Assembly (NCBI GenBank): GCA_041685755.1
Contig: JAWLFC010000045.1
Span: 1-22,408 of the forward strand
DNA length: 22,408 nucleotides
Direction: 5' to 3'
DNA from: Sva-07 sp041685755
Lineage (GTDB): Bacteria > Actinomycetota > Acidimicrobiia > Acidimicrobiales > Ilumatobacteraceae
The notes under the pieces are model-generated. The model ran no database searches, was not told the origin of the DNA, and worked only from the letters and a program-made list of their open reading frames with translations. Position numbers and translations under genes: made by a program. Position 1 is the stretch's first letter, and each line of letters opens with the position of its first letter. This document shows, piece after piece, positions 1 through 6,621 of the stretch.

Positions 1-40
1 GACCCCCGGCGTAACGGTCAGACCCCCGGCGTAACGGTCA
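1..40. repeat. Two tandem 20-bp copies of a GACCCCCGGCGTAACG repeat
   Basis: Two identical 20-bp units, GACCCCCGGCGTAACGGTCA, lie head to tail. The last three bases (38-40) form the stop codon of the DUF2461 gene on the minus strand. The same 16-bp core recurs as a near-perfect inverted pair at 716-748, at the other end of that gene. This suggests a dispersed, REP-like intergenic repeat with a GTCNGAC-type junction. The array may extend beyond the left edge of the window. Confidence 0.85.
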
Positions 41-700
41 GAAGGGGCGGTCGTCGGGCGGGAGGGTGCTCGGGCCGACGTGGGCGTCGAGCCAGGCGCG
101 CAACTCGGCGACGCCGGTCCACGAGTTGCGCACCCGCTTGGCGGCACCGACGGTGTGAATCCACTTCGGCGTGCCGAACTGCTGCACGGCGATCAGGCCC
201 TTGCGGCGCAACAACTCGATCCGGGGGTGATCCCTCGGGTAGCCGCGCGGTGCGGTCGTGAGCGTGTCGATGGCGTCGATCGTGTACTTGCGCTTCTCGG
301 CGTCGGCGACCAGGGCGACCAGTTCGGCGCCGGTCGCGTCGCCGTCGATCGCGGTGCGGAACCGCTCGAGCTGGTCCTTGGCCATCGCGTAGTAGCCGGC
401 GCCGACCATCAAACCGTCGGCGGAGAACTGCACGTAGTGACCGGCGCCGCCCTCCGACTCGCCGTAGGCGCCCTGATGGGTCTTGTACGGCGGCTTGTTC
501 TTCGAGAACCGGACGTCGTTGTACGGACGGAACATGTGGAACGGCCCGAAGTCGGCGAGTTCCTCGGTGAGCTCGGCCATCGGCTGCTCGACGAACTCGA
601 CGTAGCGGTCCTTGTTCGCCTGCCAGAACGAACGGGAGTTGTCAGCGGCCAGCTGCTCGTAGAACTCGATCGCCTCGACCGGGAAGCCACGGAACGCCAT
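38..700 (-). CDS. DUF2461 family protein (TIGR02453)
   Basis: A 220-residue protein of the DUF2461/TIGR02453 family, whose biochemical function is not established. The family signature is present: an N-terminal segment around FWQANKDRY (the family's aromatic, Asn-rich region) and, at about residues 58-80, FRPYNDVRFSKNKPPYKTH, which matches the conserved R-D-x-R-F-S-x-(D/N)-K-x-P-Y-K-T-H block. Length is normal for the family. I place the start at the ATG of MAFRGFP rather than an in-frame Met 27 codons upstream, because those 27 codons run through the inverted repeat at 716-748. A TACGTT box (708-713, minus strand) lies 7 nt before this ATG and no Shine-Dalgarno is visible, so it may be leaderless. 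It diverges from the ATPase gene at 780. Function unknown. Confidence 0.87.
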   Translation of the reverse strand: MAFRGFPVEAIEFYEQLAADNSRSFWQANKDRYVEFVEQPMAELTEELADFGPFHMFRPYNDVRFSKNKPPYKTHQGAYGESEGGAGHYVQFSADGLMVGAGYYAMAKDQLERFRTAIDGDATGAELVALVADAEKRKYTIDAIDTLTTAPRGYPRDHPRIELLRRKGLIAVQQFGTPKWIHTVGAAKRVRNSWTGVAELRAWLDAHVGPSTLPPDDRPF

Positions 701-715
701 GGGCCAGAACGTACC

Positions 716-748
716 CGTTACGCCGGGGGTCTGACCCCTGGCGTAACG
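716..748. repeat. Inverted repeat (REP-like) between divergent genes
   Basis: Arms 716-731 and 733-748 are inverted copies of the 16-bp GACCCCYGGCGTAACG unit around a single T, with 15 of 16 positions pairing. The centre, GGGGTCTGACCCC, is a perfect palindrome around the T/A centre. It lies between the divergent -10-like boxes of the DUF2461 gene (708-713) and the ATPase gene (767-772), so it could act as an operator. The extra tandem copies at 1-40 make a dispersed repeat more likely. Confidence 0.8.
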
Positions 749-766
749 CTCGCCGGGCTCGATCGC

Positions 767-772
767 TACTGT
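767..772 (+). promoter_or_regulatory. Putative -10 box of the HerA-like ATPase gene
   Basis: TACTGT sits 7 nt before the ATG at 780, with no Shine-Dalgarno sequence, the arrangement expected for a leaderless actinobacterial transcript. No convincing -35 is visible; that region overlaps the edge of the inverted repeat at 733-748. Confidence 0.4.
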
Positions 773-779
773 CGGCGCC

Positions 780-3215
780 ATGGCTCACCTCTTCCTCGGC
801 GGGGCCGTCGACCCCGCCACCCACGAGCGCACCACCCTCGAACCGTCCGGCAACGTGACGGTGCCGACCGAGTCGTTGACGACCCACGGCGTGATCGTCG
901 GCATGACCGGCTCGGGCAAGACCGGGCTCGGCGTCGTGTTGATCGAAGAAGCGCTCCGAGCCGGGCTGCCGGTCCTGGCGATCGACCCCAAGGGCGACCT
1001 CACCAACCTGTGCCTCACGTTCCCCGACCTGGCGCCGGTCGACTTCCGCCCGTGGATCGACGAGGCCCAGGCCCGCAACGCCGGCGAGACCCCCGACGAG
1101 TTCGCCGCCAGCCAGGCGGCCCTGTGGAGCAGCGGGCTCGCCGGCTGGGGCCTGGGCGGCGCCGACATCGGCGCACTGCGAGAGCGGACCGACTTCACGA
1201 TCTACACGCCCGGCTCCGAGGCCGGAGTTCCGCTCAACATCGTCGGCTCGCTCCACGTGCCGGGGGACATGAACGACGCCGAGACGGTCGCCGACGAGAT
1301 CGAGGGTTACGTCACCGGCCTGCTCGGACTCGTGGGGATCGACGCCGACCCGCTCGCCAGCCGTGAGCACATCTTGCTGTCCAACCTGATCAGCCATTCC
1401 TGGAACGAGGGCCGCCCGCTCGACCTGATGACGCTCGTCGGCATGGTTCCGGCCCCGCCGATCCGCAAGCTCGGCGTGTTCGACATCGACCAGTTCTTCC
1501 CCGCCGACGACCGCATGGCGCTGGCGATGAAGCTCAACGGGCTGCTGGCGTCGCCGTCGTTCGCGTCGTGGGCGATGGGCGACGCGCTCGACATCGAGTC
1601 GATGCTGCGCACCCCGGACGGCCGCGGCCGCTGCGCCATCGTGACGACAGCCCATCTGTCCGACGACGAGCGTCAGTTCGTCACGTCGCTCGTGCTCTCC
1701 AAGCTCGTCACCTGGATGCGACGCCAGAGTGGCACGACCGACCTGAGGGCGATGCTCTACATGGACGAAGTGGCCGGCTACCTGCCGCCGACGGCGACGC
1801 CGCCGACGAAGAAGCCGATCATGTTGCTGATGAAGCAGGCGCGGGCGTTCGGCGTCGGCGTCGTGCTGTCGACCCAGAACCCGGTCGACCTCGACTACAA
1901 GGCGATGTCGAACGCCGGCACGTGGATGGTCGGACGCCTCCAGACCGACCGTGACAAGGCGAGGCTGCTCGACGGGATGTCGTCGGCTGCCGGCAGCGTC
2001 GACGTCGCCGCCGTCGACGCCACGATCTCCGGCCTCGCGAAGCGCGAGTTCCTCCTGCGCCGCGCCGGCACCGACCAGCCGGAGGTGTTCACCACCCGAT
2101 GGGCGATGTCGTACCTGCGCGGCCCCATGACCCGAGACCAGATCTCGCTCCTGCATCCCGGCGAGCCGGCCGAGCAGCCGGCGCCCACCGCGTCCCCGGC
2201 CACGGCGACGCCCCCGACGCCGACACCCTCGACTTCCGACACGCTGCCGGAGGACACGAGCGCGGTGATGCCGACCGTCGCCGACGGCACCGCCGTTCGA
2301 TTCGTCGACGTCGCCGCACCCTGGCTCGGCGACATCGGCGGCGACTCGCGCGGATCGGTGCTGGAGCCGGCGGTCGTCGCCCGGGTCGCCATCCGCTACG
2401 ACGAGACCAAGGCCGACCTCGTCCACGACATCGAGTACGAAGCGGTGCTGTTCCCGCTCGGCGACCACGTCGACGTCGGCGCCGTGGCGCAGGTCGACTA
2501 CGACGACCGCGACCTGCGCACCGACCCACCCCACGACACGACGGGATCGGCACTCCCCTACCGCCTGACGCCGGCTCGTATCGACACCAAGTCGTTCTTC
2601 TCCCGTGTCGAACGGGACCTGCGCGATCACCTCACCCGCAGCCTGACCCTGGAGATCCCGGCCAACCCCGAACTGAAGCTGTACGGCCGTCCCGGTGAGT
2701 CGATCGAAGACTTCACCGCTCGGTGCGTCGACGCCGCCGACGACCGCGCCGACGAGCAGATCGCGGCGCTGCGGTCGAAGTACGAGGCCAGGGCGACCAA
2801 GCTGCGCGATCAGATCGAGGCGGCCGAGGACCGGGCCCGCATCGCCGCCGAGGAGGCCAAGGGAAAGAAGACGTCGGAGTTCTTCTCCACCGCCGGCTCG
2901 ATGCTCGGCGGCCTGCTCGGCGGCAGCCGGTCGAAGACGAAGATGATCGGCGACCTCCTCGGCGATGCCGGCACCGCATCGCGTCGTCGGGGCAGCACGA
3001 GCGCGTCGGAGCGTCGTGTCGACGCCGCCGAGAACAAGGTCGAACGCCTGGCGGCCCAGTACGACGAACTCGAAGCCGACCTGGAGGACGAGGTGGCCGA
3101 GATCGCCGAGCGGTGGGACCACGCCGCGGCGAGGATCGAGACGATGACCGTCGGCCTCGAACGCACCGATGTCGTGGTCACCCAGCTCGTGCTGGGCTGG
3201 GTGACGGTCGCCTGA
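780..3215 (+). CDS. HerA/FtsK-like ATPase (DUF853-like) with C-terminal coiled coil
   Basis: An 811-residue cytoplasmic P-loop ATPase. Walker A is GMTGSGKT at residues 41-48, followed by VLAIDPKGDLTNL near 66-77, a strand and motif typical of HerA/VirB4-type hexameric ATPases. Walker B is AMLYMDEVAGYLPP at about 323-336, and a sensor-like STQNP follows near 364. This arrangement matches the HerA-like/DUF853 group of DNA or protein translocases. After about residue 460 comes a Pro/Thr/Ala-rich linker of roughly 35 residues, then a beta-rich domain (about 495-650). Next comes a long charged helical region (about 655-790) with heptad-like Ala/Leu/Glu spacing, interrupted by a Gly-rich stretch. 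That tail is longer than in minimal DUF853 proteins such as YjgR. No NurA-like nuclease is adjacent, so a role in DNA end resection cannot be inferred. ATPase is certain; the substrate is unknown. Confidence 0.88.
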   Translation: MAHLFLGGAVDPATHERTTLEPSGNVTVPTESLTTHGVIVGMTGSGKTGLGVVLIEEALRAGLPVLAIDPKGDLTNLCLTFPDLAPVDFRPWIDEAQARNAGETPDEFAASQAALWSSGLAGWGLGGADIGALRERTDFTIYTPGSEAGVPLNIVGSLHVPGDMNDAETVADEIEGYVTGLLGLVGIDADPLASREHILLSNLISHSWNEGRPLDLMTLVGMVPAPPIRKLGVFDIDQFFPADDRMALAMKLNGLLASPSFASWAMGDALDIESMLRTPDGRGRCAIVTTAHLSDDERQFVTSLVLSKLVTWMRRQSGTTDLRAMLYMDEVAGYLPPTATPPTKKPIMLLMKQARAFGVGVVLSTQNPVDLDYKAMSNAGTWMVGRLQTDRDKARLLDGMSSAAGSVDVAAVDATISGLAKREFLLRRAGTDQPEVFTTRWAMSYLRGPMTRDQISLLHPGEPAEQPAPTASPATATPPTPTPSTSDTLPEDTSAVMPTVADGTAVRFVDVAAPWLGDIGGDSRGSVLEPAVVARVAIRYDETKADLVHDIEYEAVLFPLGDHVDVGAVAQVDYDDRDLRTDPPHDTTGSALPYRLTPARIDTKSFFSRVERDLRDHLTRSLTLEIPANPELKLYGRPGESIEDFTARCVDAADDRADEQIAALRSKYEARATKLRDQIEAAEDRARIAAEEAKGKKTSEFFSTAGSMLGGLLGGSRSKTKMIGDLLGDAGTASRRRGSTSASERRVDAAENKVERLAAQYDELEADLEDEVAEIAERWDHAAARIETMTVGLERTDVVVTQLVLGWVTVA

Positions 3216-3229
3216 CGACGCCGGTGCGG

Positions 3230-3303
3230 TGCCGACGGAGAGACTCGAACTCTCACTGACGGCGACCTAAACGCCGTGCCTCTGCCAATTGGGCTACGTC
3301 GGC
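3230..3303 (-). tRNA. tRNA-Leu, anticodon UAG, with short variable loop
   Basis: The complementary strand folds into a full cloverleaf. The acceptor stem GCCGACG/CGTCGGC has 7 pairs. The D arm has GCC/GGC closing an AATTGG-containing loop. The anticodon stem CGGCG/CGCCG closes loop TTTAGGT, giving anticodon UAG (3269-3267). The T arm is GAGAG/CTCTC with loop TTCGAGT. The discriminator is A (3230). CCA is not encoded. UAG reads CUN leucine codons, and A73 and the TTTAGGT loop agree with leucine. However, the variable region is only TCAGT (5 nt), whereas bacterial tRNA-Leu normally carries a long class II arm. Structure is certain; charging with leucine is inferred from the anticodon. Confidence 0.93.
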
Positions 3304-3393
3304 GAACCGGGAACGACTCCGAACCTACCCCGGACGAGGACCCGCCCTCGAACGACATCCCGCCTGACCGATCCGGCCGTACCCTGCACGCTC

Positions 3394-4356
3394 GTGTCGG
3401 GTGGCGGAGGAGAGGCGGGTCACGGGTTCGTCCGACTCCTCGCGTGGCTCACGATCGCGATCGTTGGCGTCGTCACGATCACCCAGGCGCTCGGATGGTC
3501 GCCCACCCGAGGCGTGGTGATCGTCCAGACCCTGACGCCGTATCTCGGTCTGGCCTTGGTGCCGGTGACGCTCTACTCGCTCTGGCGGTCGGAACGTGTC
3601 ATGACCACGACGTGCCTCGCCATCGGTCTCGGGCTGCTGATCCTGGCGACACCGCTCGCACTTCCACCCGACCAGGCCGAGCCTGATCCCGAGGCCACGG
3701 GTCTCCGTGTCGCCTCGATCAACCTGTACTTCCGCAACGACCGCGTCGACGAGGTCGCCGGGCGCGTGCACGATCTCGAACCCGACGTCATCGTGTTCAA
3801 CGAATACACGACCCGGCACCGGGCAACCCTGCAGTCCTCCCAACTCGCCGGCGACTATCCGTACCGCATCGACCGCGCCGGATGGAGCGACGGCATCGCC
3901 GTCTGGAGCCGCACGCCGGTCGTCGTCGGCGACGACCCCGAGACCACGAACGACGGCCTCGACGTCGTCGTCGACGGGCCCGACGGCCCGGTCAGCCTCC
4001 TCGCGCTCCACGTCCCGACACCGATCAGGAGCTTCGAGGGCTGGAACGACGATCTCGACACCGCCGCCCGCTTCGCCCGGGCCGCCACCGGCGCGGCGAT
4101 GGTCGTCGGCGACCTGAATGCCTCGTACTGGCACCCGCCGTTCCGAGACCTGCTCGACGCCGGTCTCACCGATGCCCACACGGCCGTCGGCGCCGGGTTC
4201 TCCACCTCGTGGCCGACGAACCGACGGGTCCCGGCGTTCGTCCGGCTCGACCACGCCCTCGTCACCGACGAGCTCGTCACCGTCGACGTGCAGGACTTCG
4301 ACGCACCCGGCAGCGATCACCGAGGGTTCGTCGTCACCGTCGTTCCAGCTCGCTGA
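3394..4356 (+). CDS. Membrane-anchored endonuclease/exonuclease/phosphatase (EEP) family protein
   Basis: A 320-residue protein with about three hydrophobic helices at the N-terminus (roughly 13-33, 42-65 and 70-90) and an EEP/DNase I-like catalytic domain from about residue 103. Active-site landmarks of the fold are visible: N110 in RVASINLYFRN, E137 in DVIVFNEYTT, H206 in LLALHVPTP, D240/N242 in VVGDLNAS, D286 in RLDHAL and D308-H309 in GSDHRG. The domain is predicted to hydrolyse phosphodiester bonds with Mg2+, probably on the outer face. The layout resembles the many actinobacterial membrane EEP proteins of unknown substrate. The start is taken as GTG 3394, since longer in-frame starts would run into the tRNA; TACCCT (3380-3385) lies 8 nt upstream. 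Its last 23 bases overlap the end of convergent rdgB. Confidence 0.85.
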   Translation: MSGGGGEAGHGFVRLLAWLTIAIVGVVTITQALGWSPTRGVVIVQTLTPYLGLALVPVTLYSLWRSERVMTTTCLAIGLGLLILATPLALPPDQAEPDPEATGLRVASINLYFRNDRVDEVAGRVHDLEPDVIVFNEYTTRHRATLQSSQLAGDYPYRIDRAGWSDGIAVWSRTPVVVGDDPETTNDGLDVVVDGPDGPVSLLALHVPTPIRSFEGWNDDLDTAARFARAATGAAMVVGDLNASYWHPPFRDLLDAGLTDAHTAVGAGFSTSWPTNRRVPAFVRLDHALVTDELVTVDVQDFDAPGSDHRGFVVTVVPAR

Positions 4357-4909
4357 GCAGCGCCCGGAATGCCCGACCGCGGTGGGAGATCGCGTGCTTG
4401 GCGTCGGCGTCCATCTCGGCGAAGGTGCGACCGCCACCCTCGTCGGGCTGGAACACGGCGTCGTAGCCGAAACCGACCTCGCCTCGCTCCTCGGTCGTGA
4501 TCACCCCCGGACAGACCCCCTCGACCGCGAGCTCGGTGCCATCGGGCCACACGACGATCGCCACGGTCCGGAACGCCGCCCGACGATCGGTGGCACCGTC
4601 GAGTTCTGCGAGCAGCTTGCGCCGGTTGTCGGCGTAGGTGCAGCCCTCACCGGCGTAGTACGCAGCATGCACGCCCGGCGCACCGTCGAGCGCGTCGACC
4701 TCCAGACCCGTGTCGTCGGCGACGGCAGGGAGCCCCGTCGCTGCGCACAACGCCGCCGCCTTGAGCCTGGCGTTGCCGAGCAGGGAATCGGCGTCCTCGA
4801 CCACGTCGGCGACGTCGGCCGGGCGCGGCAGGAGTTCGACGACACCGGCGAGCAACTGCTGGATCTCGACGACCTTGTCGGGGTTCGCCGACGCGCAGAC
4901 GAGCTGCAT
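4334..4909 (-). CDS. rdgB: RdgB/HAM1 non-canonical purine NTP pyrophosphatase
   Basis: A 191-residue house-cleaning enzyme that hydrolyses dITP, ITP and XTP to monophosphates and so keeps deaminated purines out of DNA and RNA. Family motifs in order: an N-terminal SANPDKVVEI (the substrate-binding S-x-N-x-x-K-x-x-E), ADDTGLEVDALDGAPGV at 64-80 with metal-binding acidic residues D65/D66, GFGYDAVF at 146-153 and the C-terminal ISHRGRA at 174-180. Length is typical. Its ATG follows the rph stop codon with no gap (TGA then ATG, 4912-4907), so translation is probably coupled to rph. It is the last gene of murI-rph-rdgB, as in mycobacteria, and overlaps the convergent EEP gene by 23 bases. Confidence 0.96.
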   Translation of the reverse strand: MQLVCASANPDKVVEIQQLLAGVVELLPRPADVADVVEDADSLLGNARLKAAALCAATGLPAVADDTGLEVDALDGAPGVHAAYYAGEGCTYADNRRKLLAELDGATDRRAAFRTVAIVVWPDGTELAVEGVCPGVITTEERGEVGFGYDAVFQPDEGGGRTFAEMDADAKHAISHRGRAFRALLSELERR

Positions 4910-5671
4910 TCAGCGCTCCACCGGACGCGGTGCGGGCGGTGTGACGATCGTGGCCGCCTGCAGATCGGCGATCTCGACGAGGCCGCCCTCGGCCAGGCCG
5001 ACGAGCGCGTCGAGTTCGGCCCGGGAGAACGCCATGCCCTCGGCGGTGCCCTGGACCTCGACGAACTTGGCGTCACCGCCGCCGATGGGGCGCAGCATCA
5101 CGACGTTCATGTCGACCTCGGCGGCGCTGTCCTCGACGTACGGCAGGTCGAGCACCGGCACGCCGTCGACGATGCCGACGCTGATCGCGGCGCAGAACGA
5201 GTGCAGTGGATTGGCAGGGAGATCGCCGCGCATCACGACTCGTTCGAGCGCGTCGTGCAACGCGATGAACCCACCGCAGATGCTGGCGGTGCGGGTCCCG
5301 CCGTCGGCCTGGAGGGCGTCGCAGTCGACGACCACCTGGCGCTCGCCGAGCGCCTCCATGTCACACGCCGCCCGCAACGACCGCCCGATCAGGCGTTGGA
5401 TCTCGACGGTGCGGCCGCTCTGCTTGCCCTTGGCCGCCTCACGACCGATGCGCTCCGGCGACGCACCTGGCAGCATCGAGTACTCGGCGGTGACCCACCC
5501 CTTGCCGGAGTTGCGCATCCACCGCGGCACGTCGTCGTCGATCGACGCCGTGCACAACACACGGGTGCGGCCGAACGACACGAGGCACGAGCCATCGGCC
5601 ATCTCGGTGAAGTCGCGCTCGAAGGTGATGGAGCGGAGTTCGTCGTTGCTGCGACCGTCGGGGCGGGCCAT
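4910..5671 (-). CDS. rph: Ribonuclease PH
   Basis: A 253-residue phosphorolytic 3'-5' exoribonuclease that trims tRNA 3' tails. It starts with the typical RNase PH opening (RPDGRSNDELRSITFERDF) and contains GRTRVLCTASIDDDVPRWM, TAEYSMLPGA, GRSLRAACDM and the phosphate-site region RQVVVDCDALQADGGTRTASI. Length is standard (about 240-260). The ATG at 5671 is preceded by GGAGA at good spacing; the open frame extends 27 codons further upstream but that extension overlaps the end of murI and does not match the family. It lies 44 bases after murI and abuts rdgB. tRNA genes that lack an encoded CCA, such as the one at 3230, use such end-processing enzymes. Confidence 0.96.
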   Translation of the reverse strand: MARPDGRSNDELRSITFERDFTEMADGSCLVSFGRTRVLCTASIDDDVPRWMRNSGKGWVTAEYSMLPGASPERIGREAAKGKQSGRTVEIQRLIGRSLRAACDMEALGERQVVVDCDALQADGGTRTASICGGFIALHDALERVVMRGDLPANPLHSFCAAISVGIVDGVPVLDLPYVEDSAAEVDMNVVMLRPIGGGDAKFVEVQGTAEGMAFSRAELDALVGLAEGGLVEIADLQAATIVTPPAPRPVER

Positions 5672-5715
5672 GGTGTCTCCAGTTTCGTGATCGGGCGGGT
5701 CGGTGGTTCGGTTCG

Positions 5716-6582
5716 TCAGGCCGACGACACCGTACGGGCGGGTGGGGGCCATGACTCGGTGTGGTCGAGTTCGGGTCCGAGCAGGAGCGAACCGAGTTCG
5801 CGGAAGCGATCGACGTCGCCGCTCGACACGAACCGGTGTCGACCCACACGATCGCCATCACCGTCTCCATGCCCAACCCCGTCGCCATCGGGGCGGCGAT
5901 CGTCACGGAGCAGGCCGAGCTCGCCGAGACGGTGCATGACCTCGAACGCGGTTTCGTCGGCGGAGCTCACGAGCGTCACGTCGGGGCCCATGACGTCGCC
6001 GATCGTACGAGCGAGGAACGGGTAGTGCGTGCACCCGAGCAGCAGGGCGTCGACACCGGCGTCGCGGATCGGGGCCAGCAGCCGTTCGGCGAGCACCGTC
6101 ACCTCGTCACCGGTGGTCTGGCCCCGCTCGACGAACTCGACGAAACCCGGGCAGGCGGCGCTGGTCAGCTGGACCGGGGCACCGGTGGCGGCGACGGCGC
6201 GCAGGTAGGCGCCCGATGCCATCGTCCCGACGGTGCCGATCACCCCCACCCGGCCCGTGACCGTCGTCGTGACGAGTGCTCGGGCACCCGGGCCGACGAC
6301 GTCGATCACCGGTACCGGTAGCTCCGCTCGCAGTTCGTCGAGGCCGGCCGCCGTGGCGGTGTTGCACGCCACCACGACGGCCTTGACGTCGTAGTCCTTG
6401 ACCAGGCTCCATGCCAGCTCGTGGGCATATCGCCGCACGTCGTCGAGCGGCTTCGACCCGTAGGGGTAGCGACCGGTGTCGCCGATGTAGACGAGGTCCT
6501 CTCCGGGCAGCAGGTCGATCGTCGCTCTCGCAACGGTCAACCCGCCGAACCCGGAGTCGAACATCCCGATCGGCCGATCCAC
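5716..6582 (-). CDS. murI: Glutamate racemase
   Basis: A 288-residue enzyme that converts L- to D-glutamate for peptidoglycan synthesis. It has the racemase opening IGMFDSGFGGLTV (D9, S10), GDTGRYPYGSK, and the two catalytic cysteines: C73 in VACNTATA and C184 in LLGCTHYPFL. The C-terminus shows the family HRFVSSGDVDRFRELGSLLLG segment, but it is separated from the core by an unusual Asp/Gly-rich stretch (residues about 231-247, DGDGVGHGDGDGD), probably a surface loop. The start is GTG 6582; TAGGCT lies 8 nt upstream on the minus strand and no Shine-Dalgarno is visible. First gene of murI-rph-rdgB. In Mycobacterium tuberculosis murI and rphA are separated by Rv1339; here nothing lies between them. 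Confidence 0.95.
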   Translation of the reverse strand: MDRPIGMFDSGFGGLTVARATIDLLPGEDLVYIGDTGRYPYGSKPLDDVRRYAHELAWSLVKDYDVKAVVVACNTATAAGLDELRAELPVPVIDVVGPGARALVTTTVTGRVGVIGTVGTMASGAYLRAVAATGAPVQLTSAACPGFVEFVERGQTTGDEVTVLAERLLAPIRDAGVDALLLGCTHYPFLARTIGDVMGPDVTLVSSADETAFEVMHRLGELGLLRDDRRPDGDGVGHGDGDGDRVGRHRFVSSGDVDRFRELGSLLLGPELDHTESWPPPARTVSSA

Positions 6583-6621
6583 GGCGCAGCAGCCTAGGCG
6601 GGTGTGGTCACCGCCGCCGGC

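Noticed and set aside
642..3122. 826-codon open frame on the minus strand
   Set aside because: It is antisense to the ATPase gene, has composition typical of a frame shadow in GC-rich DNA and no recognisable domain; the ATPase frame has Walker motifs.
3230..3303. tRNA with UAG read as an amber suppressor
   Set aside because: UAG here is the anticodon, which reads CUA/CUN leucine codons; an amber suppressor would need CUA.
4118..6025. 635-codon open frame on the plus strand over rdgB, rph and murI
   Set aside because: Antisense shadow; the minus strand encodes three well-conserved enzymes.
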